Of a stretch of DNA of 64,000 nucleotides, positions 21,106 to 33,134 are shown piece by piece; within the stretch, counting starts at the first letter, position 1; each line of letters opens with the position of its first letter. Source of the stretch: Rhizomys pruinosus. Taxonomy: Eukaryota; Chordata; Mammalia; Rodentia; Spalacidae. The DNA is taken from NCBI GenBank assembly GCA_009823505.1, contig VZQC01009936.1:1761630-1825629 (forward strand). The letters are read 5' to 3'. The translations under genes and the position numbers were made by a program. Below the pieces are notes generated by a model. It did no database searches. It saw only the letters and a list, made by a program, of their open reading frames with translations, and had not been told where the DNA came from.

Positions 21106-21317
21106 GTGAAATACCAAGGGGAAAAAAAAGAATATGTTTTTCTAACAAGCAGACTTAGAAAATTAAGAACAGAAGAAAATTTCTTCAGCATAATTGAGGC
21201 CAACTCTGAAAACTCTGTAGCTGACATCATAATCCAGAGCTAAAGACTAAAACTATTTCCCCCAAGGTCAAGACCAAGACACTTTCACCATTTCACTTTC
21301 AAATTAGTATTGATGGG

Positions 21318-21527
21318 GCTGGACAGATGACATGGTTGTTAGGAGCACTGGCTGCTCTTGTGGAGGACCACATGTACATGGGGGCTAACAGCTGTTCTTA
21401 ACTCCCTTTGCAGGGATCCAGTGTCCTGTACTGTCCTCTGCAGGCACTGCACAACATAGGTGTACTTAGGTGTACTTACACAAATGCAGGCAATACATTC
21501 ATACACATAAAATAATAAAATTTAAAA
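21318..21527 (+). mobile_element. B2-related SINE (both arms)
   Basis: Runs from 'ggggctggacagatgacatgg' to 'cattcatacacataaaataataaa'. The right-arm partner (37580-37965) has been split by a B1. Confidence 0.8.
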
Positions 21528-21811
21528 GATTTTAAGAAACCAAAATAGCATTGATAGATCTACCCAAATCATTAATTAATAAAAAGAAAAAAGGCACCAA
21601 AGTAGATGAGGATAAAGTAATCTTTCTTCATAAATAGATTTTTATTTGTAGAAAAATACTAAAGATTATACATACAAAAACTAATAACTGAACTACATGA
21701 TACAAAATCCTGAAATACCAGTTCTTCATCTAACATTGACACTGAACAATCTGAAAAGTGATTGAAGAATATCAGTACATCTGCAAAGCATCAGAAAGAG
21801 TAAGAGAGAGG

Positions 21812-21888
21812 GGGCTGGGACTACAGTGCAGTGTACAGCACTTGCCTAGCACATTCAAGGCCATGAGTTCAATCCCCAGAACCACAAG
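21812..21888 (+). mobile_element. ID-type SINE
   Basis: Contains 'cagcacttgcctagcacattcaaggcc' and 'gttcaatccccagaacc', the tRNA-Ala-like ID core. The inverted partner is at 37221-37302. Confidence 0.75.
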
Positions 21889-21894
21889 CACCAC

Positions 21895-22999
21895 AAAAAG
21901 ATGGACAAAGAAATAACTGGAAGAAAGATGTCTAATGATCCTTCTTTGCAGAAGACATGATCCCATATCCTACAAGTCCTTAAGAACACACCAGAAAACT
22001 TTTAGATGATGAAACACTCTGGGCCAAGTAAAAGAATACACAATAAGCACCCCAAATCAGTAGTTTCTGTGTACCAATAACAAACTCGTTGTCAAAGAAG
22101 TCAGGGGACAAATCCCACTCACAACAGCTTCAGAAAGTAAAACAAAATACTTAGGAGCAAACCTAACCAAGGAGGTGCAAGATCTGTACAAGGGAAACTT
22201 GAAGACACTGAAGGAAGAAACTGAAGAAGACAGGAGAACTTAGGAAGCCTTCCCCTGCTCATGGACTTGTAGAATTACTATGAAAATGGCTACACTGCTA
22301 AGTGTAATCCACAGAGTCAATGCAGTCTCCATCAAACCCCAATGGCATTCTTCATAGAATGAGAAAAACACAATCATAAAGTTTAGCCAGGCACAGTGGT
22401 ACACATCTATAATCCAAGCACTTGGGAGGCAGAGGCAGGTGGATCTCCGTGAGTTTAAGGCCAGCTTGGTCTACACAGTGAGCTCTAGGCTAGATAGGAC
22501 TAAAGGGAGTCCCTGTATCAAAAAGACCAAAATTGTATGGAAGCAGTAAAACTCTAAATAGCTCAAATAAACCTTAAGAGAAGGAGCAATGCTGCAAGTA
22601 TCATGATCATCAATTTCACATTATGCTCTAGGCCCATAGTAAGAAAAAGACATGATACTGACACAAAAGGGCACACAGACTAAGGGAATAGAATAGGAGA
22701 CCCAGAAACAAGTTCACCAGCCACAGCCACCTAATTGTACAAAAGTAACATAAAATAAAACATGCATTGTAGAAAAGTCAGCATTTTTAACAATGGTTCT
22801 GGGACAATCTTGTTTTCTTATGTAGACAAATGAATTAATTCCATATCTTTACTCTTTAAAAATAAGTTTCCAAAAAAAAATCATTTCCAAATCCATCAAA
22901 TCCCTTAATATAAGATCTGAAACTTTAAAATTTCTAGGGAAAAACTCTTCCAGATATAGGCAAAGCTCATTTTGAAATGATTCTATTCACATAGAAAAT
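21895..22999 (+). mobile_element. Old L1 ORF2 (C-terminal part), left arm
   Basis: Diverged L1 in plus orientation with a B1 inserted at 22386-22530. Recognisable pieces are the end of the RT domain (disrupted) and the 'lgantkevqdlykgnlk'-like region. All frames are broken. It is cut at 23000 by the young L1. The inverted partner covers about 36000-37215. Confidence 0.75.
22386..22530 (+). mobile_element. B1 SINE (both arms)
   Basis: Complete B1 inside the old L1. The right-arm partner at 36450-36565 is inverted and truncated by another SINE. Confidence 0.85.
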
Positions 23000-23261
23000 A
23001 ATCACAGTCAGCGGGTTTGGGTCGGTGCCTCTGCACCTTTGTGCGGGCTGGCCGGAAGTCACTCAGAACAAGAAGAGAAGAGTGCTTTGGCCTCCAATAT
23101 CCAATATATAACAAAATGAAAACCTGAAAACCAGAAAGTCAAAACTCCATAAACCAGGAGGAGGAAAGGAAAAAACAAAAGCATCTGAAGGAGGAAAGCA
23201 AAAACCATCCACTAACAAGTGAAAAGGTATTTGTGATCTGAACCACAAAAGGGAAGCCCAC

Positions 23262-23513
23262 ATGCCAGGGACAGGACGAGAGACAACATGGGGAAAGGCA
23301 CAGGATAATCCTGCACCAGGCTCTACCAAACCTGTAGAGTGCATAGCTCATGAGGAACCCCTTGGAGGATACCAAGGAACAGATCTTAGAGGAATAATTG
23401 CAGACTATGCAGAGAAATTAAAGAACATAAAGAGAAGAATTCAGAGAACTAAAGAGAGGAGAATGAAAAAACTCAAAAAGGAGACTAAGGGATACAATAA
23501 CAAACTTCGCTAA
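23262..23513 (+). pseudogene. L1 ORF1 N-terminal fragment
   Basis: 83 codons from ATG, positively charged, running into the coiled-coil repeat region; the frame is lost at 23513. Counterparts are near 48190 (plus) and 31260 (minus). ORF1 encodes the L1 RNA-binding trimeric protein; this copy is too short to work. Confidence 0.65.
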
Positions 23514-23674
23514 GAACTAAAGGAACAGATTGACAAACTCCAGAAAGAACTAGAGGGAGAAAAAAAATAAAGAAGAATTCAGAGAAGTAAAGAGCGAGAG
23601 ATAAAAAACTCAAAAGGACCTAGACGGATACAATGACAAACATCAGAAGAACTAAAGGAAAGATAAAGAAACAA

Positions 23675-23675
<1 letters not shown>

Positions 23676-23721
<46 letters not shown>
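23676..23721 (+). repeat. Poly(A) tract in ORF1 coiled-coil region
   Basis: About 46 uninterrupted A bases. The same place in the L1 at 48.54 kb has about ten. Confidence 0.9.
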
Positions 23722-23723
<2 letters not shown>

Positions 23724-25545
23724 AGCCAACAACGAATAAGGAGCACCAAAGAAGAGATTGAGAGAGCACCAAGAAAAAGATTGGAGAAGCTCAAAAAAAA
23801 GTAAATGGAAAATCTAAAGAAAACACAGGATGAAACGAAAAAGGATAATTAAAATACTTATCCAATCAAGAAGAAAGGAAAGAAAAGCCTTCAGAGTAGA
23901 ATGGGGAAGCAGAACAAAGAATATCAGATCTGGAAGATAACACAGAGCAGTTAAAAAGCTCAAATAAGGATATGAAATTTTAAAAATACAAAAAAAAGTG
24001 GAACAACCAGGAAATATGGGACACTATGAAAAGATTAACCTCCCACATCATAGGAATAGAGGAAGAGAAAGAATCTCAGGAGAGAATAGTATTGATCAGA
24101 TCTTCAACAGAATAATAGATTGAAATTCCCCAAACTTAAAAATAGACAAGCCATACAAAAATACAAGAAGCACATAGGACCCCAAATAGACAAGATCAGA
24201 AAAGAAACACCCCACGCCATATCATAGTTAAAAGCATAGATAACAACAACAGAAACATAAATTCTAAACAAAAGAAAAACAAGTCACATACAAAGAGAAA
24301 CTCATCAGAATTACAATGACTCTCACTCAAACCATGAAAGCAAGAAAGAACATGGAGCAAAGCATTCCCAGTGTTTAAGGGACTATGGATGCCAACCCGA
24401 ATACTTTACCCAGCAAAAATGTCGACTATAGTTGAAGGAGAGAGAAATCTTCCATACATAAACAAGATGATGGATACATGTCTGGAAAACCAACTCTTCA
24501 TAAATTATTCAAGCAATTCAAAGGGCAGAAGAGAGGAGCAACAATCCTCAAACACCTAGGAAAAGAAACTAATAAAAACATAACATAAGAGCAAAATCAG
24601 AGACTAGAAGTCCAAATGGTAAAAGTGAAAGGAAGAGCAACATCAATCCTTCAATTATAAACCTTAAATATTAATGGGCTAAACTCCCCAATCAAAAGGC
24701 ATAGACTGGGAGAATGATTAGGAAACAAAAACCCATCTATATGCTGTCTACAAGAAACCCATCTCAATTTCAAGGATAGGGACCAATTTAAGGTGAAGAG
24801 ATGGAAGAAGGTACTTGAAGCAAATGGTACCAAAAAGAAAGCGGTGGGTGTGGCTATTCTATATCAGACAAAAATAGACTTCAAAGCAAAAGAAATGAAA
24901 AAGACAAAGAGGGCCATTAACATCTTATTAAAGGAACATGGACATATAAGATCTCACAATTCATGAATATATATGTCAAAACACTGGGCACCAACTTCTT
25001 AAAGACAATTCTTCAGGACTCAAGGCATAGATTAACCCAGCCACCTAATAGGTAGAGACTTAATACCCAATTAAGTCCCCTAGACAGGTCAACAGGACAA
25101 GATAAACAAGAGGACATCTGAACTAAATGACACAATACACCAAATGGACCTCACAGACATCTATCAACATATCTTCACCCAAACACCAGAGAATACACTT
25201 TCTACTCAGCACCCACGGAACATTCTCCAAAAATAGACATATACTGGGGACACAGAAAAAACTCAACAAATTAAAAAGATTTGAAAAAATCCTCATTGTT
25301 CTATCAGACCACATGCAATCAAAACTCAATATCAAACCAGGATAAGCTACAACTTACAAGAACACATGGAGACTAAACAAACACTCTCTTGGAATAATGA
25401 ATGGAGTAAGTGAAGAAAATAAGAAAGAAATAAAAACATTCCTGGAACTGAATGACAATGATAATACAACCAGCAAAAACTATGGGACACTTTAAAGCAG
25501 TCCTAAGAGGGAAGTTTATAGCTCTTAAGTGGCCTATATTAAAAA

Positions 25546-26985
25546 ACAGAAAGGGCGGGAACGGAAAAGGCGCAAGGGGAGGCCCATAACGCGCCAGTGC
25601 CTGAGGTCACCACAGGCTCTTTCAGGTCTAGGCGGGGTCTTGCGGGGTGCAGCTGGGAGAGGCGGTCTCGCTGTGAATCCCGTCTACGGGGTGATGCGCC
25701 CCGGCACCAGAGTGATGCGCCATAGAAGACGAACGCGACACGCTCCGCGTCTGCACCTCATAGCCATCGTAATCCGCACGTCCGGCGTGAGCATGAGTGC
25801 GGTTTCGGTTTGCCCCCTCTGCTCTGGGTCCCGGCTGGAGCTGCCATTAGATACGTGCCACTGTGTGATTTATGGTGGGCGAGGGGGGAACCCCGGGACC
25901 GCTGAACCGCTATGTACACATTTCTCGTCCACTCGGAGTCGCAGTGAGAGGAGCAGTCTGGAGCGCAGCCCGGTTGGGCTTCTCACAGCTCCTGCCTATG
26001 TGGTGAAAGACTGTGATAAGTAAACATGGTATGTGCGATGTATCTCTGATGTGTTTGAGTGCCTAGAGGTGGTACATGCCTAGGCAGGTGTGGTTATGGG
26101 CTGGTGGTGAGAGTGGTGGCATGTTCATTTCAAGTCTTCCAATGGTTCTCGACACTGCTTTCCACAGTGCTGCACGACTACGTTGCTGCAACGTCTGTCC
26201 ATTACCGATCCAGCACGCTGAGGGTATCGCCGTTCAGATCATCCGCGCCAGAGTATCTGTGAAACTACGTGCATGAGACGTGCAGCAGGCGCAACCGGCA
26301 GTCTCACATAGCCGCATGAACAGGGGGACTGAGTGGAACCCTCCCACAAACTCCCTCCGACGCGGCATAAAACGAGACGGACCACAAAGTCTCGCCAATG
26401 GGGCAGGGAAGTAAGAGGTGTTTAAGAGGTTCTGCCGTTTTGAAGCTGCTTTACATATGTCCCTCAGTGCTATGATGATAGGTGGCAGCGATTGTTGATA
26501 CACCTTGCTTAATGGTGTCATTGTTTCTCAAAGCCATCTCCACCATTTGCACTCTCAGGATGCCTGCTCGTACAGATCGTACCCGACAGGGTCTCGCTGT
26601 GTGAAAACCCGTCTACGGGGTCCCCCGGCCCAGCACCGTGGAAGCCCCCCCCACCGTCGGGCTTCCAGGTGAAAGAGCCCAGTCCCCCCACAGCGGGGCC
26701 GCTCGCGTTCCCTCATATAGACTCTCTCGCTGATCCAGCTATACCGCGCCGCTGGCTTTCGCTCAGATACGATCTCTCAACGAATCGCCCCCGTGGGCGG
26801 GAACCGTGGTCGCGGGGGAGACGCCATGACGCGCCGGGCCAGGTACACGGCTCTACGGCTCTAGGCGGGTCTGGCGGGGGCAGCTGGAAGAGGTCTCGCC
26901 ACCAACCACAGTTTGAAACCCATCTACGGGGTCCCCGGCCCAGACGGACCGGTGGGCTGCCGGGCTAGATCAGGCACACATTACC
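25546..26985 (+). other. CpG-rich block between two L1 pieces, with L1 5' UTR monomer-like repeats
   Basis: Unlike the rest of the window, this 1.4 kb is GC- and CpG-rich. A segment of about 165 bases recurs: 25546-25715 ('ggcggg...tctacgggg') and 26800-26965, with a partial third copy at 26585-26645. Because it directly precedes the L1 5' end at 26986, it is most likely an L1 promoter made of tandem monomers. The middle part (about 25730-26560) does not repeat and I do not recognise it; the longest frame there (25529-26023) starts in L1 and looks incidental. Confidence 0.5.
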
Positions 26986-27805
26986 CCCCCCCATGGTCTG
27001 CCTTTGGAGAACCCTTAGAACATGAAGGGAAGAGTGACTTAGGATTCCAACATCCAATATACAAACAAAATTGAAACCTGAAACCTAGCCAAGTCAATGC
27101 ACCATAAAAAAATAAAAAAAAATTAAGAAAATTTTTAAAAAAAAAAGCATCCGGCAAGGAGGCAAGCAAAACAATCCACTAATATAGTGAAAAGTCATTT
27201 GTGACTTGAACACAAAAGGGAAATCCATATGCCCAGGGAACACGAACGACCAGGGACAACATGGAAAAGGCACATGATACTCCCACACCAGGCCCTTACC
27301 AAACCTGGAGGAGATAACCACAATGGGATCACCTTGGAGGAGACCCAAGGAACAGGCCTTAGAACGAATATTTGCAGACATACGCAGAGAAATTAAAGAA
27401 AATAAAGAAAAGTCTGAACTAAAGAAGACGAGAATTTGAAAATACTCAAAAAGACCTAGAGGGATACAGTGACATACTTCGGAAAGAACTAAAGGCACAT
27501 GATGACAAACTCCAGAAAGATATAGAGGGAAAAAAAAAAACAAACTCCTTAAGGAAGTTAGAAAACACTGAAAAAGGGGAAGCCAAACCAAAGAAGAAAG
27601 AAGCACCAAGAAGAGATTGAAAGCATAAAGAACGCAGATTGAGAAGCTCAAAAAGGAAATTGGAGGTACTAGAGAAAACACAGGAGGAAACAAAAAAGGG
27701 ATTAGAACACTCAGTCAATTCAATGAGAAAGAAAAGGAAAAGGCCTCAGAAAGTAGAATGGAGAAGCAGAACAAAGAATTATCGACCTGGAAGATAACAC
27801 AGAGT
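26986..27805 (+). mobile_element. L1 fragment D: 5' end and ORF1 coiled-coil
   Basis: Begins 'catggtctgcctttggag', parallels 23040-23950 and 47990-48790, and stops at 'ctggaagataacacagag' in ORF1. Frameshifted. It meets an L1 of opposite orientation at 27805. Confidence 0.8.
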
Positions 27806-27950
27806 AAGTTCTTGCTTCATCTCTTTGCTCCATCTATTGAGTGGGCATTTGTTTTCTTCCTTTCTTTGGTTTTTTGAGTTAGTTCATATATTCTGGAAAT
27901 CACTGTTATGCACTTTTGTCAGATGTTTCTCAGTGAATATTTCCTCCCAC

Positions 27951-27951
27951 N
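27951..27951. other. Ambiguous base N
   Basis: The only undetermined base in the window, inside the L1 ORF2 C-terminal part near the head-on L1 junction. Confidence 0.99.
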
Positions 27952-30334
27952 AGATTTGTTGAAGATGCTTTTTTTCTCCATTGTGTTCTTGTCCCCCTTG
28001 TCAAAATATTACATGGTAGGAAATTGTATATGCTCAAGTTTGGGATCTTCAGTTTTGTTCCATGGTGTAAACAGGTCTGTTTTTGTGCAGTACCAAGCTT
28101 TGTTTTTATGACTTATAGCCTTGTGTTATAGTTTTGAAAGTTTGGTATAGATATCCCCTCTTGTATGCTCTTTTCACTCAGGGTTGCTTTGGCTATCGGT
28201 TGTCTTTTGTTTTTCCAAATGAAATAAGACATTTTTTTTCCAAAGCCTGTGAAGAAACTCTTTTGGGATTGCCATAAAATCTGTACAAGAGTTTGGAGAA
28301 TGGACATTTTTTACTATATTACATTTTCCCACTCCATGAGCATGGAGGTTTTCCATCTTCTGATGTTTCCTTCAATTTCCTTCTTCAAGGGTTTAAACTT
28401 TTGTTGTAGGGATCTTTGTTGTCTTTGTTGTCTTTGGTTAGGTTGTTCTAGGTATTTTATTGTTTTTGCAGCTATTGCAGTGGGAAGGTCTCCTTGAGTT
28501 CCTTTTTCAGTTGCTTGTTGTTAGTGTAAAGAAAGGCTACTGATTTTTCTGTATTAATTTTATTGTCACTTTACTGAAGCTCTTATTTCTGGTGGAGGTT
28601 TTAGCATCCCTTAAGTAAACAATGATATCATTGGCAAAAAAGGAAGCTGACTTTCCTCTTTTCCTTTTTTTTACATAATTTATTTTTTAACAAATCTAGA
28701 CCATCACTCCTCTTTTCCAATTAGTACTCCTTTCATTTCCTCTGCCTTATTGCCCTAGCACGTATTTCAAGCACTATATTGAAGAGGAGTGGTGACAGGT
28801 GGCAGCTTTGCTGAGTTCCTTACCTTTAAGGGGCATGCTTCTGTCGTTTACCCATTTAGTTTGATATTGGCTGTGGTTTTCTGTATTGGCTTTGTTACAT
28901 TGAGGAATGATCCCTCCCAATCAAATCTCCCTCTAGGACTTTAAGCATGAAGGGCTGGCTTTCTGTGTCAATTGAGTTGATCATGTGGCTTTTGTCTTTC
29001 AGTCCATTTATATGTTTTATTGATATTTATTGATTTTCAATTATGACTCAATTTTCTTGATGTGGGTCTGTATGCAGTGCAAGTCTTTGTTGAGGGGCTT
29101 TTTGCATGTGTGTTCATTAAGGATTTGTGTCTATAGTTCTCCTTTTTGTTTGTCTCTTGGCCTGGTTTTGGTATATTAGAGTGATGCTGCTTCCTAGAAA
29201 GAATTTGGGAGAATTCACATCCTGTTTCTATCCTTATAAACAATTTGAGTAATATGTTCGTAAGTGAAATGTTTTATAGAAATTCTGCTGTGAAACCTCT
29301 GGTATCGGGCTTTTTTTAGTTGGGAGGTTTTTCTTACATCTTCAATTTTCTTCATATATTATGGGTCTGTTTAAGCTGTCAACTCTTCTTGGTTGAGGTT
29401 TGGTGAGTTCCAGGATTTCAGATATTATCCATTTCTCCTAGGTTTTTCTACCTAGGTTTTCATTAGTATTAGTAGAGTATATGTTTTTGACGTATTCCGG
29501 TTTATGAATGTCTGGATCTTTCATTGTCTATTGTGATAGTTCCCCTTTCATCACAGCTTCTAGATTTGGAGTTGTTCCTTCTTTCTTTGGTTAACTGGGC
29601 TAGCGGTCTGTTGTATCTTTATTATTCTCTCAAAGAACCATTTTTTGGATTAATGATTTTGCTCTGATTTTTGTGATATCTTCCTGTCTGCTGCATTTAG
29701 GGTTATTTTCTTGTTGTCTCTCAAGCATTTTTAGGTGGAATGTTAGAATCATTCACTTGTGCTCTTCTGTTTTTCTGATGTAGGCACCCAAGGTATAAAC
29801 TTAAACTTTTCCCTCTCAAGACTGTTTTAAAAGTATCCCATAAGTTTTGTGTGTTGTATTATCATTGTCATTCAGTTTCCAGGAATGCTTTTTTTCTTTC
29901 TTAACTCCTTGACATGTTCATTATTTTTCATTATTCAAGAGTGTGTTATTTATTCTCCCATTTGTTCTTGTAGATAGTAGGGCTTATCCTGGTGTTGATA
30001 ATGACTGAGGTTATTGCATTGTGTGGTCTGATAGAATGCATTGAAATTATTTCAATCTTTTGTTGTATTTGTTTGGAGTTTCTCTTGTATCCCCGTATGT
30101 GGTCGCTTTTGGAGAATGTCCGTGGGGTGCTGAGTAGCAATTATATTCTCTGGTATGGGTGGAATATTCGGTAGATTGTCTGTGAGGTCCATTTGGTGTA
30201 TCATTCAGTTCAAATATCACTGCTTATTTTTTGTCCAGTTGACCTGTCCAAAGGGTCAGTGGGGTATTGAATCTCCCACTATTAGTGTACTTGGGTTAGT
30301 TTGTGCCTTGTGGTCCTGAGAATTTTCTTTTATA

Positions 30335-30729
30335 AATTTTTTTTACTTTTAATTTTTATTTATTTCTGTATGTGTATGAATGTACTGTCTGCATGCAAGT
30401 TTGTGCACCTGTGTCGTTTGCAATCCTGGGAGGTCAGAAGAGTGTGTCAGATTCCCCTGGGGAACTGGATTCTCCTGGAACTGGAGTTTCAGACGGTTCT
30501 CGGCCCCCATTTGGGTGTGGGGACGCACCCACGGTTCATGACATCACTCCTAAATCCCTATTACATCACTTACTCTTCTCATTTTATTATCCCTCCTTCT
30601 TCCTGACTCCTGGAAGGATACTTGGCTGAGTGGGTACAACCTCCCCTCCAGGCAGGAAACAGAAGCCTTCACTTCTGTAGAGAGTCTAGCCTTAACCGCT
30701 CTTAACCACTAGGCCATCTTTCCAGCCCC
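30335..30729 (-). mobile_element. B2-related SINE with an internal insertion
   Basis: The minus-strand B2 tail and body are at 30335-30540 and its head ('ggccatctttccagcccc') at 30700-30729. About 160 unrelated bases (30541-30700) separate them. Flanks read GAGAATTTTCTTT and GAGAATTGTCTTT. Confidence 0.75.
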
Positions 30730-30769
30730 AGCTGGAGAATTGTCTTTAAAAGTTTGGCGCCCCAGATTT

Positions 30770-30786
30770 TATATATATAAAATATT

Positions 30787-30822
<36 letters not shown>

Positions 30823-30842
30823 ATTATATATTATATATATCA
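30770..30842. repeat. AT-rich microsatellite
   Basis: Mostly (TA)n with interruptions, at the border between the B2 insertion and L1 ORF1. Confidence 0.9.
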
Positions 30843-31525
30843 TTTGACGGTTTTCCAGTTGTTTCTGTGTTATCTTCCAGGTCTGATATTCTTTGTTTGC
30901 TTCCTCCCATTCTGCTTCCAACGGCTTTTTCCTGTTCTTTCCTCTTGATTGGATGATTGCTTGATTTCCTTTTTCATTTCATCTTGTGATTTCTTTTTAG
31001 TATTTCTACTTCCTTTTGGAGCTTCAATCTCTCCCTGTAGCTCTTTGCTTTGCTGGTTGGTTCTTTTTCTTTTTTCAAACAAGGGTATCTTTTTCAGTTG
31101 TTTTCCACTTCCTTCTGGAGTTTGTTAATTTCTCTTGAGTTTTCCTCCACTTAGTTCTCTGACTTAATTATATGCTTTAATTTCTTTGATATGTCTGCAA
31201 TTGTTCCTCTAAGATCTGTGTCCCTGGCCATCTCCCATAGGCTTGGTAGAGCTTGGTGTGGCCTTATCCTGCACCTTTCCCCTATTGTCCTTTTTTTGTG
31301 TCCCTGCCATGTAGGCTTCTCTTTGCCTGTATTACAACGCGAATTCCAAATGCTTTTTCACTGTTTTGAAGGCTTATTTTGCTTGCTCCTTCAGATGCCT
31401 TCATTGTTTGTTGTTTTGTTTGTTTGATCTATTTTTTTCCTTGTTTATGGAGTGTGACTTGTCTAAGTTTTAGGCTTTCATTGAGGGTCTAAATCACTCT
31501 TCCCTTTCTATTCTGCAGCTTCTCC

Positions 31526-32155
31526 AAGGAATCCATTGGACACTCCTTGGTAATTCCCGTTGGGGTGGCAGGTCTTGCCTACTTTGTGCTTAAGGTGGTC
31601 CTGGAAATCCCATATCTAAGCTCTAGACTCACTTTCCCTGAGATCATTGGAGGCCCAAATAAAAATGTGACACTGAAACTACCCCTCTCCCAGTTCTGGC
31701 TCCACCCCCTCACATTTGGAACTGGCAGTTACTGGCCCTTTGCAGGTTGCAGGTTACATCCCCCCCCGAGCACCAAATGCGCCCTCCATTGCCTTACTCT
31801 AAAAACAACACAGGGCCTTAAGCCTTTTAAATTGCTTATTGGATACTTGGAGGTCAGGCCTGAACATCCATTAGGGAGGAGGAGTTTCCAAAAGAATAGA
31901 AACTTACTTAAGGGCCTTTGGTCCAGGGTTTGGGAGGAAATGTGGTCTCTAAAACAACCATCCAGCCTATGGTTTGGAGAGACTTATATTGGGGATGGGG
32001 AACCATTAAGCCCCTAATTATTCCTGGCCTGCCTCATAACTTGTTAGGGATTTCTTGATGACTTGGGGGCAATCCTAACTACAGATTATAAAGTCTCTTA
32101 TAATTCAGTAGTAGACTGTGTTTAAACATACAATTGTTGTTGTTGTTATTTATTT
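31526..32155 (+). other. Anonymous sequence with a 156-codon open frame
   Basis: No repeat family was recognised. The plus-strand frame 31547-32017 (ATG to TAA, 156 codons) is the longest outside known repeats. It is mildly hydrophobic at the start, has no signal sequence or known motif, and ends with 'FGETYIGDGEPLSP'. No promoter, splice signals or close duplicate were seen. It may be chance or a relic; I give no function. Confidence 0.3.
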
Positions 32156-32159
32156 TTAC

Positions 32160-32281
32160 ATTTTTATTTTTGGACAAGGTCTAACTAATTGTCTAGACTG
32201 GCCTTTCAATTCACTTTGGTTCAGGCATGGGTCTTGACTTTATTTATTTATTTCTTATTATTTTATTATTTATTTACTTTA

Positions 32282-32313
<32 letters not shown>

Positions 32314-32620
32314 TTTATTTTGTATTGTGTATAAATGTACGTGTTGCATGCAGGTCTGTGCACCCGTGTCGTGCATTGCGCGGAGGTCAGAAGAGGTCTA
32401 GGATTCCCCTGGAAATGGAGTTACTCTGTGAATTGGAGTTACAGACAGTTCTCAGCCGCCGCTGTGGCTGCTGGGGTCGAACCCGGGTCCCTCGCACGAG
32501 CTGGGAAGTGCCCTTAACGCTAAGCATCTCTACCTGTTTTTTCTTTCTCTTTCCGAACTTGTAATCTTTCTGCTCTCAGTTTCCTGAGTAGTTGGTAACA
32601 GGCCACTGACATCAAGCCCA
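32160..32620 (-). mobile_element. Old B1-like SINE split by a B2 and a TTTA-rich run
   Basis: The minus-strand 7SL-type ends ('ggacaaggtctaactaattg' and 'aatctttctgctctcagtttcctgagtag') flank a (TTTA)n-rich run (32239-32320) and a minus-strand B2-related SINE (32321-32530). Confidence 0.55.
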
Positions 32621-33134
32621 ACTTAACCTTCAGTTGGCTGCATCCTGTTTTGTTTGCTCAAATCTCTGAAAAAAAAACCACTCCATTTGTGTGTCAACCC
32701 TAGTTAGAGATATTTAACTCTACCCTCCAGCACAAACACAGCGTGGACATGTCACTGGTGAGCTTGACTGCACTCTAATAGAGCCTTGTTTAACAAAGGA
32801 CCTGGACTGACTCCCCAGCACCTCCCAAACTGGGCACTTGCACACAACCACACAACACACACACACACACACACACAACACACACACTGGGCCCACCTGC
32901 CATTCTCTAGTAGGGAGGATCAGGAGTTCCCTGTAGAAACCAGCCTAGGCACACCCAAAGGGACTTAAGTTTGATTCCTGAGCACCTTCTAGGTAGGGTA
33001 CTGCCACACAGCCCTGTCATCCCAGGTCCAGGATGGGGAGTTTAATATCATCGCCATCCCTTAGCCAGTCGTGGTCTACCAGTACTACATAAGGATCCTG
33101 TCTCTTTATCTTATCTTTATTGGTCTTATCTTAT
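32621..33134. other. Anonymous sequence with (CA)n
   Basis: Contains a (CA)n microsatellite at 32848-32887 and, after it, a badly diverged SINE-like stretch ending 'aaggatcctgtctc'. No gene seen. Confidence 0.45.

Larger units (their letters stand above)
16633..23000 (+). repeat. Large inverted repeat, left arm
   Basis: Reads as the reverse complement of about 36000-43997. Landmarks pair in reverse order: 16700/43900, 17330/43260, 18080/42496, 18760/41830, 19385/40865, 21200/40240, 21550/37550 and 22960/36010. The left arm ends where a young L1 begins at about 23003. Arm-specific insertions are noted separately. Confidence 0.85.
23003..25545 (+). mobile_element. L1 fragment C: 5' end, ORF1, start of ORF2
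   Basis: Plus-strand L1 with a short 5' UTR end ('gcgggtttgggtcggtgcc'). The ORF1 N-terminal part is open at 23262-23513, followed by a lysine/glutamate-rich coiled-coil region holding a poly(A) expansion, then the ORF1 C-terminal domain with 'RILYPAKMS' (about 24400). The ORF2 endonuclease domain starts near 24650 ('LNINGLNSPIKRH' region). It breaks off at 25545, within a few bases of where the L1 at 50.4 kb carries a B1. Frameshifts exclude function. Confidence 0.85.
27806..31525 (-). mobile_element. L1 fragment E: ORF2 to ORF1, antisense
   Basis: Minus-strand L1 running from the ORF2 C-terminal part (27806) back to ORF1 and the 5' end (about 31525). The RT box at about 28615-28650 reads FAND instead of FADD, so a catalytic Asp is lost. 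The ORF1 C-terminal/coiled-coil part is near 30850-31450. A B2 (30335-30729) and an AT microsatellite lie inside it. No complete frame. Confidence 0.85.

Noticed and set aside
25529..26023. 164-codon arginine-rich plus-strand frame in the CpG block
   Set aside because: It begins in L1 ORF2 and crosses into the GC-rich block, where stops are rare by composition. No domain or conserved copy was seen.
27094..27693. 199-codon minus-strand open frame, the longest in the window
   Set aside because: Antisense of the A-rich ORF1 coiled-coil region, giving Phe/Leu/Ser-rich translation; counterparts at 23063-23344 and 47819-48238 arise the same way and do not share a frame.
23003..27805. One continuous full-length L1
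   Set aside because: ORF1 start sequences occur twice (23040 and 26990), with the first copy broken in ORF2, so these are two separate pieces.
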